Source: Natronohydrobacter sp. (GTDB taxonomy: Bacteria > Pseudomonadota > Alphaproteobacteria > Rhodobacterales > Rhodobacteraceae). Taken from it: a DNA stretch of 10,125 bases. Positions within the stretch are counted from its first letter, which is position 1, and each line of letters opens with the position of its first letter. The translations under genes were made by a program, and so were the position numbers. The notes beneath the pieces were generated by a model. That model had not been told where the DNA came from, ran no database searches, and saw only the letters and a list, made by a program, of their open reading frames with translations. Positions 1 through 6,066 of the stretch are shown piece after piece. The DNA lies in contig SKGU01000370.1 in NCBI GenBank assembly GCA_007117255.1, positions 1 to 10,125 on the forward strand, given 5' to 3'.

Positions 1-622
1 CGCCCGTCGCCAGCACAACCATTTTCGCGCTGAACAGATGCAGCGTGCCATCGTCGAGCTTCCACGCCAGAACGCCCTGACAGACGCCATCTTCAGACAT
101 GATCAGGTCAGTGGCGAAATACTCGATGAAGAATTCGGCCTTTTGCTTGACGGACTGGCCATAAAGCGTGTGCAGCATCGCGTGGCCGGTGCGGTCGGCT
201 GCGGCGCAGGTGCGCTGCACGGGCGGGCCTTCGCCGTATTCCGTGGTGTGGCCACCAAAGGGGCGCTGGTAGATCTTGCCATCTTCGGTGCGCGAGAAGG
301 GCACGCCGTAATGTTCCAGCTCATAGACGGCTTTGGGCGCTTCGCGGGCAAGGTATTCCATCGCATCGGTATCGCCCAGCCAGTCGGAGCCCTTGACCGT
401 GTCATACATGTGCCACTGCCAGCTATCCGGCCCCATATTCCCCAGACTGGCCGCGATGCCGCCTTGCGCGGCAACTGTATGCGAGCGCGTGGGGAATACC
501 TTCGTCACACAGGCGGTTTTCAGCCCCTGTTCGGCCATGCCAAGCGTTGCACGCAGCCCCGCGCCGCCCGCGCCCACCACAACCACGTCATAGGTATGCT
601 CTTCGATCTTATATGCAGACAT
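1..622 (-). CDS. sdhA: succinate dehydrogenase flavoprotein subunit, N-terminal part (cut by window edge)
   Basis: This is the catalytic FAD subunit of respiratory complex II, which oxidises succinate to fumarate and passes electrons to SdhB. Only about 207 residues are present; the family is usually near 590-600 residues, so the rest lies left of position 1. Seen directly: a Rossmann FAD motif GAGGAG at residues 17-22 preceded by a run of valines; SHTVAAQGGI around residues 47-56, in which His48 matches the histidine that covalently binds FAD in the family; and a GEGPPVQRTCAAADRTGHA stretch typical of SdhA. The start ATG at 620-622 has a purine-rich Shine-Dalgarno (AGGAAAAGAG) just upstream and lies 9 bases after the sdhD stop. 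It is therefore the third gene of the leftward sdhC-sdhD-sdhA operon, with sdhB expected further left. Identification is certain. Confidence 0.97.
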   Translation of the reverse strand, partial: MSAYKIEEHTYDVVVVGAGGAGLRATLGMAEQGLKTACVTKVFPTRSHTVAAQGGIAASLGNMGPDSWQWHMYDTVKGSDWLGDTDAMEYLAREAPKAVYELEHYGVPFSRTEDGKIYQRPFGGHTTEYGEGPPVQRTCAAADRTGHAMLHTLYGQSVKQKAEFFIEYFATDLIMSEDGVCQGVLAWKLDDGTLHLFSAKMVVLATG

Positions 623-631
623 CTCTTTTCC

Positions 632-1012
632 TCAGGCGCTGAACAGGACAGTGGCAACCGACAACACGCCAGCCACGCCAAAGGCCCAGCACAGCAACAT
701 ATTGACCAGCAGCGCGGCAGTGCGCTGCGTCTTGTTGGGAACATAGTCCTCGATAACCGTCTGCAAACCTTGTTGCAGATGTGCGAATGCCGCGATGATG
801 AACAGCACCGCCACCAGCGCATGCCACAGGTTCGAATAGGTGGCCACAAAGGCGTCGTGACCACCGCCCAAAGCCCGACCGAAGGTGAAGATGAACAGCA
901 GTGTCAGCGGGATCAGCGCGATTGAGGTGATGCGCTGGCTCCACCAATGGTGCAGGCCTTCGCCAGCGGCCCCATGTCCGTGCGCGCGGGAGTAGTCGCT
1001 TTTATAGCTCAT
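632..1012 (-). CDS. sdhD: succinate dehydrogenase membrane anchor subunit SdhD
   Basis: Small integral membrane subunit (126 aa) of complex II that, with SdhC, holds haem b and the ubiquinone site and anchors SdhAB to the inner membrane. Seen: a short hydrophilic N terminus rich in His and Gly, the RITSIALIPLT segment opening the first membrane helix (about 28-47), a second helix (about 62-85) and a third (about 98-122). The HLQQGLQTVIEDYV motif at residues 78-91 corresponds to the family haem/quinone region; Tyr90 in the ED-Y pair aligns with the quinone-binding Tyr of E. coli SdhD. The stop is 9 bases before sdhA and the start is 7 bases after the sdhC stop, with GAGG upstream of the ATG. 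Length and topology are normal for the family. Confidence 0.95.
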   Translation of the reverse strand: MSYKSDYSRAHGHGAAGEGLHHWWSQRITSIALIPLTLLFIFTFGRALGGGHDAFVATYSNLWHALVAVLFIIAAFAHLQQGLQTVIEDYVPNKTQRTAALLVNMLLCWAFGVAGVLSVATVLFSA

Positions 1013-1019
1013 GGGGTCC

Positions 1020-1403
1020 TCACACAGCCAGAATTGTCAGAAGTGTCAGCACCACTGTGCCGGCGAAAACGAAATAGCTGGTCTTCTCGACCGTTGCGAC
1101 ATCCATCATTCGGCCCGTATCCCAGATCAGGTGGCGGATCGAATTGAGCATGTGATACCAAAGCGCCGCCAATGAGCCGATCAGGATCAGATGGCCGAGG
1201 ATAGAGGTCAGCAACCCGTCCACGAACTCGAAATATTCTGCGCTGAAAGCGCCTGCTGCGAACCACCAGACAATAAGCATGGCAGCCAGGGTCATCCCCA
1301 CTCCGGTGATCCGGTTCAGGATTGACGTGATCGCCGCCAGTGGCAGTCGGTAGACCTGCAAATGTGGTGAAAGCGGGCGGTTGCCCCGGTTGACATCAGC
1401 CAT
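1020..1403 (-). CDS. sdhC: succinate dehydrogenase cytochrome b556 subunit SdhC
   Basis: Membrane subunit (127 aa) of complex II that co-ordinates haem b and shapes the ubiquinone pocket. Seen: the family N-terminal signature RPLSPHLQVYR (residues 9-19); Ser27 and Arg31 in SILNRITG, which match the quinone-site Ser/Arg of E. coli SdhC; His84 in the WYHMLNSIRHLIWD segment, matching the haem ligand; and three membrane helices (about 32-52, 63-88, 108-126). It is the first gene of the sdh operon. The ATG at 1401-1403 is preceded by a strong GGAGG at 1413-1417, nine bases away. The 266-base region upstream carries several palindromes that are candidate control sites (listed separately). Confidence 0.96.
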   Translation of the reverse strand: MADVNRGNRPLSPHLQVYRLPLAAITSILNRITGVGMTLAAMLIVWWFAAGAFSAEYFEFVDGLLTSILGHLILIGSLAALWYHMLNSIRHLIWDTGRMMDVATVEKTSYFVFAGTVVLTLLTILAV

Positions 1404-1534
1404 AAACGGCGTCCTCCATTGTGGCGCTGCTGCACGATGGCAGCGTGGCTCTGATTGCCTCTGACATACTTGATTTCACACGAATGTCACGCCTTCTGCC
1501 AGTGTCAGCCCTGAAAATCCCGTCTGTTTGCGAT

Positions 1535-1558
1535 AAAATTCAAAGTAATCTGAATTTT
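1535..1558. repeat. AT-rich 8-bp inverted repeat upstream of sdhC
   Basis: The arms AAAATTCA (1535-1542) and TGAATTTT (1551-1558) are perfect reverse complements separated by 8 bases. The right arm runs directly into the first GTGATCAC palindrome. An AT-rich dyad in a promoter region could bind a dimeric regulator. It is a poor terminator candidate because the stem has little GC and no T-run. The function is inferred, not shown. Confidence 0.5.
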
Positions 1559-1588
1559 GTGATCACACGTCTCATTTAAGTGATCACA
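1558..1588. promoter_or_regulatory. pair of GTGATCAC palindromes, candidate operator of the sdh operon
   Basis: TGTGATCACA at 1558-1567 is a perfect 10-bp palindrome, and GTGATCAC recurs at 1580-1587 inside AGTGATCACA. The two centres are 21 bp apart, two helical turns, so both would face the same side of the DNA. They lie about 155-185 bases upstream of the sdhC start. A third GTGATCAC is at 1666-1673, across the stop codon of the neighbouring gene, and a fourth at 3140-3147 inside mch. The clustering and phasing suggest co-operative binding by a dimeric repressor or activator. I cannot name the regulator; control proteins of alphaproteobacterial central carbon metabolism (for example CceR or AkgR) are candidates by context only. 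Confidence 0.5.
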
Positions 1589-1669
1589 TATACGAGGGCA
1601 TAGTTGGAAATCTCATCCCAGCGACAGGATGTGGCCGATCCGAGTCGCATCAGATGATCCGGGATGTGA

Positions 1670-2104
1670 TCACTTCAACTCGTCCAGCACGGCCGAAGCA
1701 GTAGAGTTGTAATTGAAATAGACCAGTTGCGGTACATTGCGGATATGCACAGCCGTCAGAAGCAAGGTAATCGGGCCGCGCATGTCGTCACGCAGATACA
1801 TCACGATCTCCTGCCGGAAAGCGGGGTCTTCGGCGCGCACAAGAATGGTCTGGCACAACTCAAATCCTTCGGGGAACAGATTGTCCATCGCCCCGAAATA
1901 AGCGTCGTAATTCTCTATCTCATGGGCCAGCATCGGCCCGGCGTTTTCCAGAAAGGCACGGTATTCTGCCTTCAGAAAATGCCCTTTCAACTTTTCCAGA
2001 AATGGCCAACTGTCAGGCGCTGCTCCGCAAGTCAAACTACCCTGCGCGATTGCGGCTCCCGACAGACCGACAGAAAACAAGACCGCTAAACCTGTCGCTT
2101 TCAT
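1670..2104 (-). CDS. hypothetical secreted protein with two cysteines
   Basis: I do not recognise the family. The product is 144 aa with a clear Sec signal peptide: Lys2, a hydrophobic core to about residue 18, and a likely cleavage after AIA (residue 20). The mature part is about 124 aa, largely helical-looking and mildly acidic, with two cysteines (Cys26, Cys84) that could form a disulfide in the periplasm. I chose the ATG at 2102-2104 because GGGAG lies 6 bases upstream and the signal peptide starts there; an in-frame ATG 36 bases further upstream would put twelve unlikely residues before the signal. It lies 65 bases downstream of mch on the same strand, so it may be the last gene of that operon. 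Its stop codon overlaps a GTGATCAC palindrome. Confidence 0.8.
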   Translation of the reverse strand: MKATGLAVLFSVGLSGAAIAQGSLTCGAAPDSWPFLEKLKGHFLKAEYRAFLENAGPMLAHEIENYDAYFGAMDNLFPEGFELCQTILVRAEDPAFRQEIVMYLRDDMRGPITLLLTAVHIRNVPQLVYFNYNSTASAVLDELK

Positions 2105-2169
2105 GGCGTGCTCCCGGTTCCATGCACAGTAAAGCTGCATCCGGAAGCATATCAGAAAGCCCGAACAAA

Positions 2170-3198
2170 CTATATTGGCATCAGCGCCCAGTAATCGAAA
2201 TCGAGTAAAACATCCGGGTGATAGCGGCCAGTTTCGTCTTTCAACGCCTCGCAGTCACCTTTGCTGGCCACCATACGCAACCGCAACGCCCCCACACCGG
2301 GGGCGGCGGTCTCGGCGCGATCCAGCACTTCCGACCATGCGCGAATCGTATCACCTGCAAAGCAAGGGTTGGCATGGCTGCCCGCATTGATTGCCGCAAT
2401 CATCTGTGCATTGGCTAACCCGTTGAACGACAAGGTGCGCGCCATCGAGATGACATGACCTCCATAGATCAGACGCTTGCCATCGGCGCGTTGTGTGCCG
2501 TCGAAATGCACTTTCGACGTGTTCTGCCACAGCCTTGTCGCCATCATATGCTCGGCTTCTTCCACTGTGACGCCATCGACATGGTCGATCCGTTCACCGA
2601 CTGCATAATCGCCCCAACGATGCGGCTCACCGGACAAAGCAAAATCATAATCTGAGAAATCCAGCCCATCGGGCACAACCAGATCATTTGCGTGAACTGC
2701 TGCCGCGAGATCGGGCACGACTGTCTCAGGCGCGGCAGCTTGCGGATCGCGCTTGCGCACCATCACCCAGCGCACATAGCTCAGCACCTCTTCTCCGTGC
2801 TGGTTCTCGCCGCGCGTGCGCACCCAGACCACCCCACTCTTCCCATTGGAGTTTTGCTTCAGCCCGATGACTTCCGACTGGCTGCGCAAGGTGTCGCCCG
2901 GATAGACTGGCCGCAAGAAACGCCCTTCTGCATAGCCCAGATTGGCCACTGCATTGCGGCTGATATCGGGCACGGTCTTGCCAAAGATGATATGGAACGC
3001 AATCAAGTCATCGACCGGGCTTTGCGGCAGACCACAGTTGCGGGCAAATTCATCCGACGAATAAAGCGCCCCGCGCGCGGGATACAGCGCATGATACAGC
3101 GCCCGCTCTCCCCCCGACACAGTCCGCGGCACAGCATGTGTGATCACTTGCCCAATACGGTAATCTTCGAAAAAATGGCCAGCCGTGGTCTTGCTCAT
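2170..3198 (-). CDS. mch: mesaconyl-CoA hydratase (beta-methylmalyl-CoA dehydratase), double MaoC-like hotdog
   Basis: Predicted to interconvert mesaconyl-CoA and (2R,3S)-beta-methylmalyl-CoA in the ethylmalonyl-CoA pathway, by which bacteria lacking isocitrate lyase assimilate acetyl-CoA. The protein is 342 aa with two fused hotdog domains: roughly residues 8-150, and 195-340 with WGDYAVGERI opening the second. In the second half, NTSKVHFDG (226-234) places Asn226 and His231 where hydratases of the MaoC type carry D/N-x4-H, followed by the conserved YGGHVISMARTLSFNG (245-260). The length fits Mch of Rhodobacter. The start at 3196-3198 has GAGAG five bases upstream; an in-frame ATG 12 bases earlier has no good ribosome site. 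Gene order with mcl2 on one side and sdh on the other matches my memory of Rhodobacter and supports this over a generic MaoC dehydratase. Confidence 0.9.
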   Translation of the reverse strand: MSKTTAGHFFEDYRIGQVITHAVPRTVSGGERALYHALYPARGALYSSDEFARNCGLPQSPVDDLIAFHIIFGKTVPDISRNAVANLGYAEGRFLRPVYPGDTLRSQSEVIGLKQNSNGKSGVVWVRTRGENQHGEEVLSYVRWVMVRKRDPQAAAPETVVPDLAAAVHANDLVVPDGLDFSDYDFALSGEPHRWGDYAVGERIDHVDGVTVEEAEHMMATRLWQNTSKVHFDGTQRADGKRLIYGGHVISMARTLSFNGLANAQMIAAINAGSHANPCFAGDTIRAWSEVLDRAETAAPGVGALRLRMVASKGDCEALKDETGRYHPDVLLDFDYWALMPI

Positions 3199-3258
3199 CT
3201 CAACTCTCATTTTCTTGCCGCAAATACTCGCGGGCGGCGCTATTGGTGCGCCATCTGG

Positions 3259-3462
3259 TCAAAGGCTTCCGAGCTTCAGCTCGGGCGAATAGGTCACATC
3301 TGCCTCTTTCACCACCGCCTGCGCACAGCGCATCTTGCCGCTGGTCGCATCAAAGGCATAGGCGGGGCTGCCATGCAGCGCCCAGCCTTTCGACAGGGCC
3401 TCAGTCACTTTGTGGCAGAAGGCGGATGTGTCGTCTTCGGTCAGCAACCGATATACCTGCAT
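3259..3462 (-). CDS. DUF1737 family small protein
   Basis: A 67-aa cytosolic-looking protein with no signal or membrane segment. The opening MQVYRLLTEDD, then FCHKVTEALSKGWALHGSPAYAF (residues 15-37) and CAQAVVKE (46-53), match the pattern of the DUF1737 family: a short domain of unknown function whose conserved core is V-x-x-x-L-x-x-GW-x-x-x-GSP. Its ATG shares one base with the TGA of the upstream nnrU-like gene (TGATG at 3460-3464), so its translation is probably coupled to that gene. The stop is 60 bases before mch. A much longer open frame continues upstream, but that part is only a shadow of the nnrU-like gene. No biochemical role is known to me; context suggests something accessory to CoA-ester metabolism or to the membrane protein. 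Confidence 0.85.
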   Translation of the reverse strand: MQVYRLLTEDDTSAFCHKVTEALSKGWALHGSPAYAFDATSGKMRCAQAVVKEADVTYSPELKLGSL

Positions 3463-4019
3463 CACGCGCCCCCAAACGGCCAAGGGCCAAGCCAGCCATG
3501 GATCTGGCCCACCACCAGCATCGCAAACAACGCCCCCACGACCGCAACGCCCTCTTTCCATCCAGCGGCCTCCGGTGGACGCGTCCAGTCCCGGTTTGCA
3601 CGATTGATCATGATCACCGACACCACGGCCCAGGCCAGCAGCCCACCAAACAGGATCACGCCCTGCACCGTGCCCACAACCAGCAGATGCGCGAGCGCCC
3701 ATGCCTTGAAGCCGGAAAGCTGCGGATGGCGGATGCGCTGGTGCAGGCGGGTTTTCAGGCCAGACACGGCAAACAGATAAAACCCGATGAAAACCAGCAA
3801 GTTGTTGAGGTGAACCATCCAGCTTGGCACAACCCACAGCCAGACCGGATCGGCCATCTTGTATCCCAGCGTCATCAGCACGATAGAGCCCACAAGTGCC
3901 AGCGTCAGGGGCAGGCGTCCGGCCTCGCCCATGGCCGCGCGGCGTTCAGGGGCCAGACGTTTGAACAGATGCGCGCCCGCCCATAAGGCGACGCCAAAGA
4001 TCAGGATCAGGGTTCCCAT
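3462..4019 (-). CDS. NnrU family integral membrane protein
   Basis: A 185-aa inner-membrane protein with about five to six hydrophobic segments (near residues 2-18, 36-54, 64-86, 105-135, 155-176). The sequence pattern, including HLFKRLAPERR near the start, the HLNNLLVFIGFYLF segment, and GFKAWALAHLLVVGTVQGVILFGGLLAWAV (written here in parts: residues about 103-132), is typical of the NnrU family. NnrU was named in Rhodobacter for a gene near nitric-oxide reductase, and some family members resemble the isoprenoid/phytoene-linked NnrU domain of Z-ISO; the function is poorly defined. It starts 4 bases after the mcl2 stop, with GGAG overlapping the mcl2 end, and its stop overlaps the next start, so it sits inside the operon. 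Nothing nearby relates to denitrification. Confidence 0.88.
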   Translation of the reverse strand: MGTLILIFGVALWAGAHLFKRLAPERRAAMGEAGRLPLTLALVGSIVLMTLGYKMADPVWLWVVPSWMVHLNNLLVFIGFYLFAVSGLKTRLHQRIRHPQLSGFKAWALAHLLVVGTVQGVILFGGLLAWAVVSVIMINRANRDWTRPPEAAGWKEGVAVVGALFAMLVVGQIHGWLGPWPFGGA

Positions 4020-4023
4020 ATGG

Positions 4024-4890
4024 CTACTCCGTCAGTTCCGCAAAGGCCTGTGCTTTTGCGAGGATTTGCTTCGCAGTCACAATATGCAGATTTTCGACGA
4101 TGCTGCCATCCACAACAGCCACCCCCTCACCGCGCGAGGTGGCGGCGTCAAAGGCTTCGATCTGGCGCCGCGCCAGCGTGATTTCCTCTTCAGTCGGGGA
4201 AAACACCTCATTTGCGATGGGCAGTTGCAGCGGATGGATAAGGGTTTTGCCGTCAAAGCCCATATCGCGGCCTTGCTGACATTCCGCGCGCAGACCCGCT
4301 TCATCGCGGAATGCGTTGTAGACACCATCAACAATGACAATCCCCGCCGCCTTGGCCGCGATCAGGGGCATTTGCAACGATAGCATCAATGGCAAACGGT
4401 CAGGGCGGAAACGACAGCCCATATCCTTGGCCAGGTCATTCGTGCCCATGATGAAGCCCGCCATGCGCGGCGCGCGCGCGATATCTGCGGCATTCAGCAC
4501 ACCCTGAGGCGATTCCATCATCGCCCAGATCCGGGTTTCCGAGGTCTCGGCGCGCGCATCGAGCAGGCGCGCCAGCGCTTCGATCTGCTCTGCGTTATCA
4601 ACTTTGGGCAGCAGGATTGCTTCTGGTCTTGCGTCTGCGATCACATCCAGATCCGACGCGCCCCATTCGGTGGAAAGCGCATTGATCCGCACCAGTTTCG
4701 CGCGCGTGCCATAGTCGTGGCTTTGAAGGGTCTGGGCCAGCAGCTCGCGTGCGCGCGCCTTCTCATCAATGGCAACCGCGTCTTCCAGATCGAAGATAAT
4801 CGCATCCGCCGCGAGTGTCGTGGCTTTTTCCAGGGCGCGTTCCTTGGCACCGGGAATATAGAGAACAGACCGAAACGGGCGCGTGTCCAT
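4024..4890 (-). CDS. mcl2: (3S)-malyl-CoA thioesterase, CitE/malyl-CoA lyase-like
   Basis: Predicted to hydrolyse (3S)-malyl-CoA to malate and CoA, the last step by which the ethylmalonyl-CoA pathway turns glyoxylate plus acetyl-CoA into malate (malyl-CoA itself being made by the separate lyase Mcl1). The protein is 288 aa, a CitE-type TIM barrel: RSVLYIPGA at 7-15, FDLEDAV at 33-39, VRINA (Arg68), MMESPQG with Glu126, and GTNDLAKD with Asp152, the expected Mg2+ ligands, then GKTLIHP at 214-220. The start at 4888-4890 has GAGGAA seven bases upstream; a longer in-frame start would add 19 residues without a ribosome site. It heads the operon with the nnrU-like gene, DUF1737 and mch. A citramalyl-CoA or malyl-CoA lyase is the alternative; adjacency to mch and similarity in length (shorter than Mcl1) favour the thioesterase. 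Confidence 0.85.
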   Translation of the reverse strand: MDTRPFRSVLYIPGAKERALEKATTLAADAIIFDLEDAVAIDEKARARELLAQTLQSHDYGTRAKLVRINALSTEWGASDLDVIADARPEAILLPKVDNAEQIEALARLLDARAETSETRIWAMMESPQGVLNAADIARAPRMAGFIMGTNDLAKDMGCRFRPDRLPLMLSLQMPLIAAKAAGIVIVDGVYNAFRDEAGLRAECQQGRDMGFDGKTLIHPLQLPIANEVFSPTEEEITLARRQIEAFDAATSRGEGVAVVDGSIVENLHIVTAKQILAKAQAFAELTE

Positions 4891-4957
4891 GGGGCATTCC
4901 TCGCAATTTTCTGTCGCCTGTGCATCATTTTTGGTTACAAATGGCAAGGGGGTTTTT

Positions 4958-5022
4958 GCTGCAACGCAGCGGAAATCGGGCAGGATGGGGCGCTAACATA
5001 GGCGCACGCTGCGTTTACGCAG
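4958..5022. repeat. two small related hairpins in the divergent intergenic region
   Basis: The 194 bases between mcl2 and the rightward gene at 5085 must hold promoters in both directions. They contain GCTGC-AAC-GCAGC (4958-4970) and CTGCG-TTTA-CGCAG (5009-5022), two 5-bp stems sharing a CTGCG core. They could be operator half-sites or chance. I see no convincing -35/-10 pair on either strand. Confidence 0.3.
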
Positions 5023-5084
5023 TCTTGTGGCCGCGATGTCAGGCTGAAGGGGTCGCTCCCCACTGATCAAAGGAACCTTCCCCT

Positions 5085-5384
5085 ATGCGCGCCCTTTATG
5101 CTTGCCTCGCGGCCTGTTTGATCCTGTTTCCCTTGCCTGCCGTTGCGCAGGGGCTGCAATGTGCGCCGCGCGCGCAGGTGCTTGACCTGCTTGGACGTGA
5201 CCAGCAAACCCGCCGCGCCATGGGGCAGGCAGGGCCCGCGGTGATGGAGCTGTTTGCCGCCAAAGACAGTCAGCGCTGGACGCTGACAGTCACGCTGCGT
5301 GATGGCCGGATGTGCCGCCTTGCGCATGGCGTCGGGTTCGAGGCCCGCGATGACGCATTTCCCGCGCCGGGAGTGGCGCTGTGA
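5085..5384 (+). CDS. small hypothetical secreted protein
   Basis: A 99-aa protein of no family I recognise. The first 21 residues are a classic Sec signal peptide (Arg2, hydrophobic stretch LYACLAACLILFPLP, cleavage after AVA), so the mature 78-residue protein should be periplasmic. It has two cysteines in the mature part (Cys26 just after cleavage and Cys77 in GRMCRLA), which suggests one disulfide. RWTLTVTLRDGRMCRL reads as a beta-hairpin. The ATG is preceded by AAGGAA about ten bases away. It diverges from mcl2 and converges on infC. The signal peptide, codon use matching the neighbours and the clean boundaries make it a real gene; its role is unknown. Confidence 0.8.
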   Translation: MRALYACLAACLILFPLPAVAQGLQCAPRAQVLDLLGRDQQTRRAMGQAGPAVMELFAAKDSQRWTLTVTLRDGRMCRLAHGVGFEARDDAFPAPGVAL

Positions 5385-5414
5385 GTCGGGTCCGCACGCA
5401 CGTCTGCGGTTGAG

Positions 5415-5443
5415 GTAGGGTGCGTGCTGAGCACGCACCCTAC
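5415..5443. repeat. REP-like perfect palindrome between convergent genes
   Basis: GTAGGGTGCGTGCT is followed, after one central base, by its exact reverse complement: 14 bp per arm, 29 bases in all. It lies between the ends of the rightward gene at 5085 and the leftward infC, the usual place for dispersed REP-type repeats. GTAGGGTGCGTGC-type palindromes are, from memory, repeated in many proteobacterial genomes. There is no T-run on either side, so it is not itself a standard intrinsic terminator. A weaker stem, CCGCA/TGCGG (5392-5409), precedes it. Confidence 0.65.
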
Positions 5444-5456
5444 GCCGCGCCGCCAG

Positions 5457-5486
5457 AAAAAATGCCCGCTGGCGATCAGCGGGCAC
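5457..5486 (-). terminator. intrinsic terminator of infC
   Basis: On the minus strand TGCCCGCTG pairs with CAGCGGGCA across a 5-base loop (9-bp GC-rich stem, 5463-5485) and is followed by six T residues (5462-5457). It lies about 30 bases after the infC stop, so infC is transcribed alone, without rpmI-rplT downstream. Confidence 0.9.
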
Positions 5487-5513
5487 TCCTCGGTCATGAT
5501 GATGGTGAGAATG

Positions 5514-6053
5514 TCAGCGCGGCGCGATCATCATGATCATCTGCCGCCCTTCCATCTTGGGCATGTTCTCGACCTTGCCGATCTCGTCGATATCGGCAGC
5601 GACCCGGTTGAGCAATTCGGCGCCAATATTCTGATGCGCCATCTCGCGGCCACGGAAACGAAGTGTCACCTTGACCTTGTCGCCTGCTTCCAGAAACCGC
5701 ATCACATTGCGCATCTTGACATCATAGTCATGCGTATCGGTGTTGGGGCGGAATTTCACTTCCTTGATCTCGATGATCTTCTGGTTCTTGCGGGCTTCGG
5801 CCTCGCGTTTCTGGAGTTCGTATTTGTATTTGCCGAAATCCATGATCTTGCAGACCGGCGGTGTCGCGTTCGGCGAGATCTCCACCAGATCAAGTCCGGC
5901 CTCTTCGGCCAGTCTCATTGCTTCCGAGGGTTTGACTACCCCCAGGTTTTCACCATCGGCCCCGATCAGCCGAATTTCAGGCGCGCGGATACGGTCGTTG
6001 ATGCGTGGTCCGGTGTCGCGTTGTGGCGGGGCATTATGCGGTCTGCGGGCTAT
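5514..6053 (-). CDS. infC: translation initiation factor IF-3, with probable AUA start codon
   Basis: IF-3 binds the 30S subunit, keeps it free of 50S and checks the start codon-initiator tRNA match. The protein is 179 aa if begun at ATA 6053 (E. coli IF-3 has 180). Seen: N-terminal domain with the strongly conserved RINDRIRAPEIRLI and GLDLVEISPNATPPVCKIMD-type block, a lysine-rich linker KYELQKREAEARK, then the C-terminal domain with KEVKFRP, HDYDVK and RFRGREMAH. The start: AAGGAG (6061-6066) lies exactly 7 bases before ATA (6051-6053), giving ARRPHNAPPQRDTGPRIND, the usual N terminus of rhodobacterial IF-3. The only in-frame ATG (6087-6089) has no Shine-Dalgarno and would add 12 atypical residues. 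A non-AUG infC start is the known basis of IF-3 autoregulation in E. coli (AUU). Confidence 0.96.
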   Translation of the reverse strand: MARRPHNAPPQRDTGPRINDRIRAPEIRLIGADGENLGVVKPSEAMRLAEEAGLDLVEISPNATPPVCKIMDFGKYKYELQKREAEARKNQKIIEIKEVKFRPNTDTHDYDVKMRNVMRFLEAGDKVKVTLRFRGREMAHQNIGAELLNRVAADIDEIGKVENMPKMEGRQMIMMIAPR

Positions 6054-6060
6054 GGTGGTG

Positions 6061-6066
6061 CTCCTT
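6061..6066 (-). promoter_or_regulatory. Shine-Dalgarno that fixes the infC AUA start
   Basis: AAGGAG on the minus strand, 7 bases before the ATA codon at 6053-6051. It is the only strong ribosome site in the 5' region and lies inside the frame that the upstream ATG would translate, so it argues for initiation at ATA. Confidence 0.85.

Noticed and set aside
38..925. Long plus-strand open frame across sdhA and sdhD
   Set aside because: It is antisense to two certain genes, has no ribosome site, and its low-complexity translation resembles no family.
1558..1567. TGTGATCACA as a CRP/FNR-type site
   Set aside because: CRP needs TGTGA and TCACA separated by six bases and FNR needs TTGAT-N4-ATCAA; here the half-sites are fused with no spacer.
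3463..3837. N-terminal extension of the DUF1737 gene to 192 codons
   Set aside because: The extra part overlaps the nnrU-like gene in another frame and reads as low-complexity Gly/Arg/Trp; the 67-residue form matches the family.
2692..3986. Plus-strand open frames of 362 and 247 codons opposite mch, DUF1737 and the nnrU-like gene
   Set aside because: Their translations are rich in His, Pro and Arg as expected of antisense frames in GC-rich DNA, and the minus-strand genes are well supported.
5415..5443. The 29-base palindrome as terminator of the gene ending at 5384
   Set aside because: No T-run follows on the plus strand, so it does not fit an intrinsic terminator; a REP-like repeat fits better.
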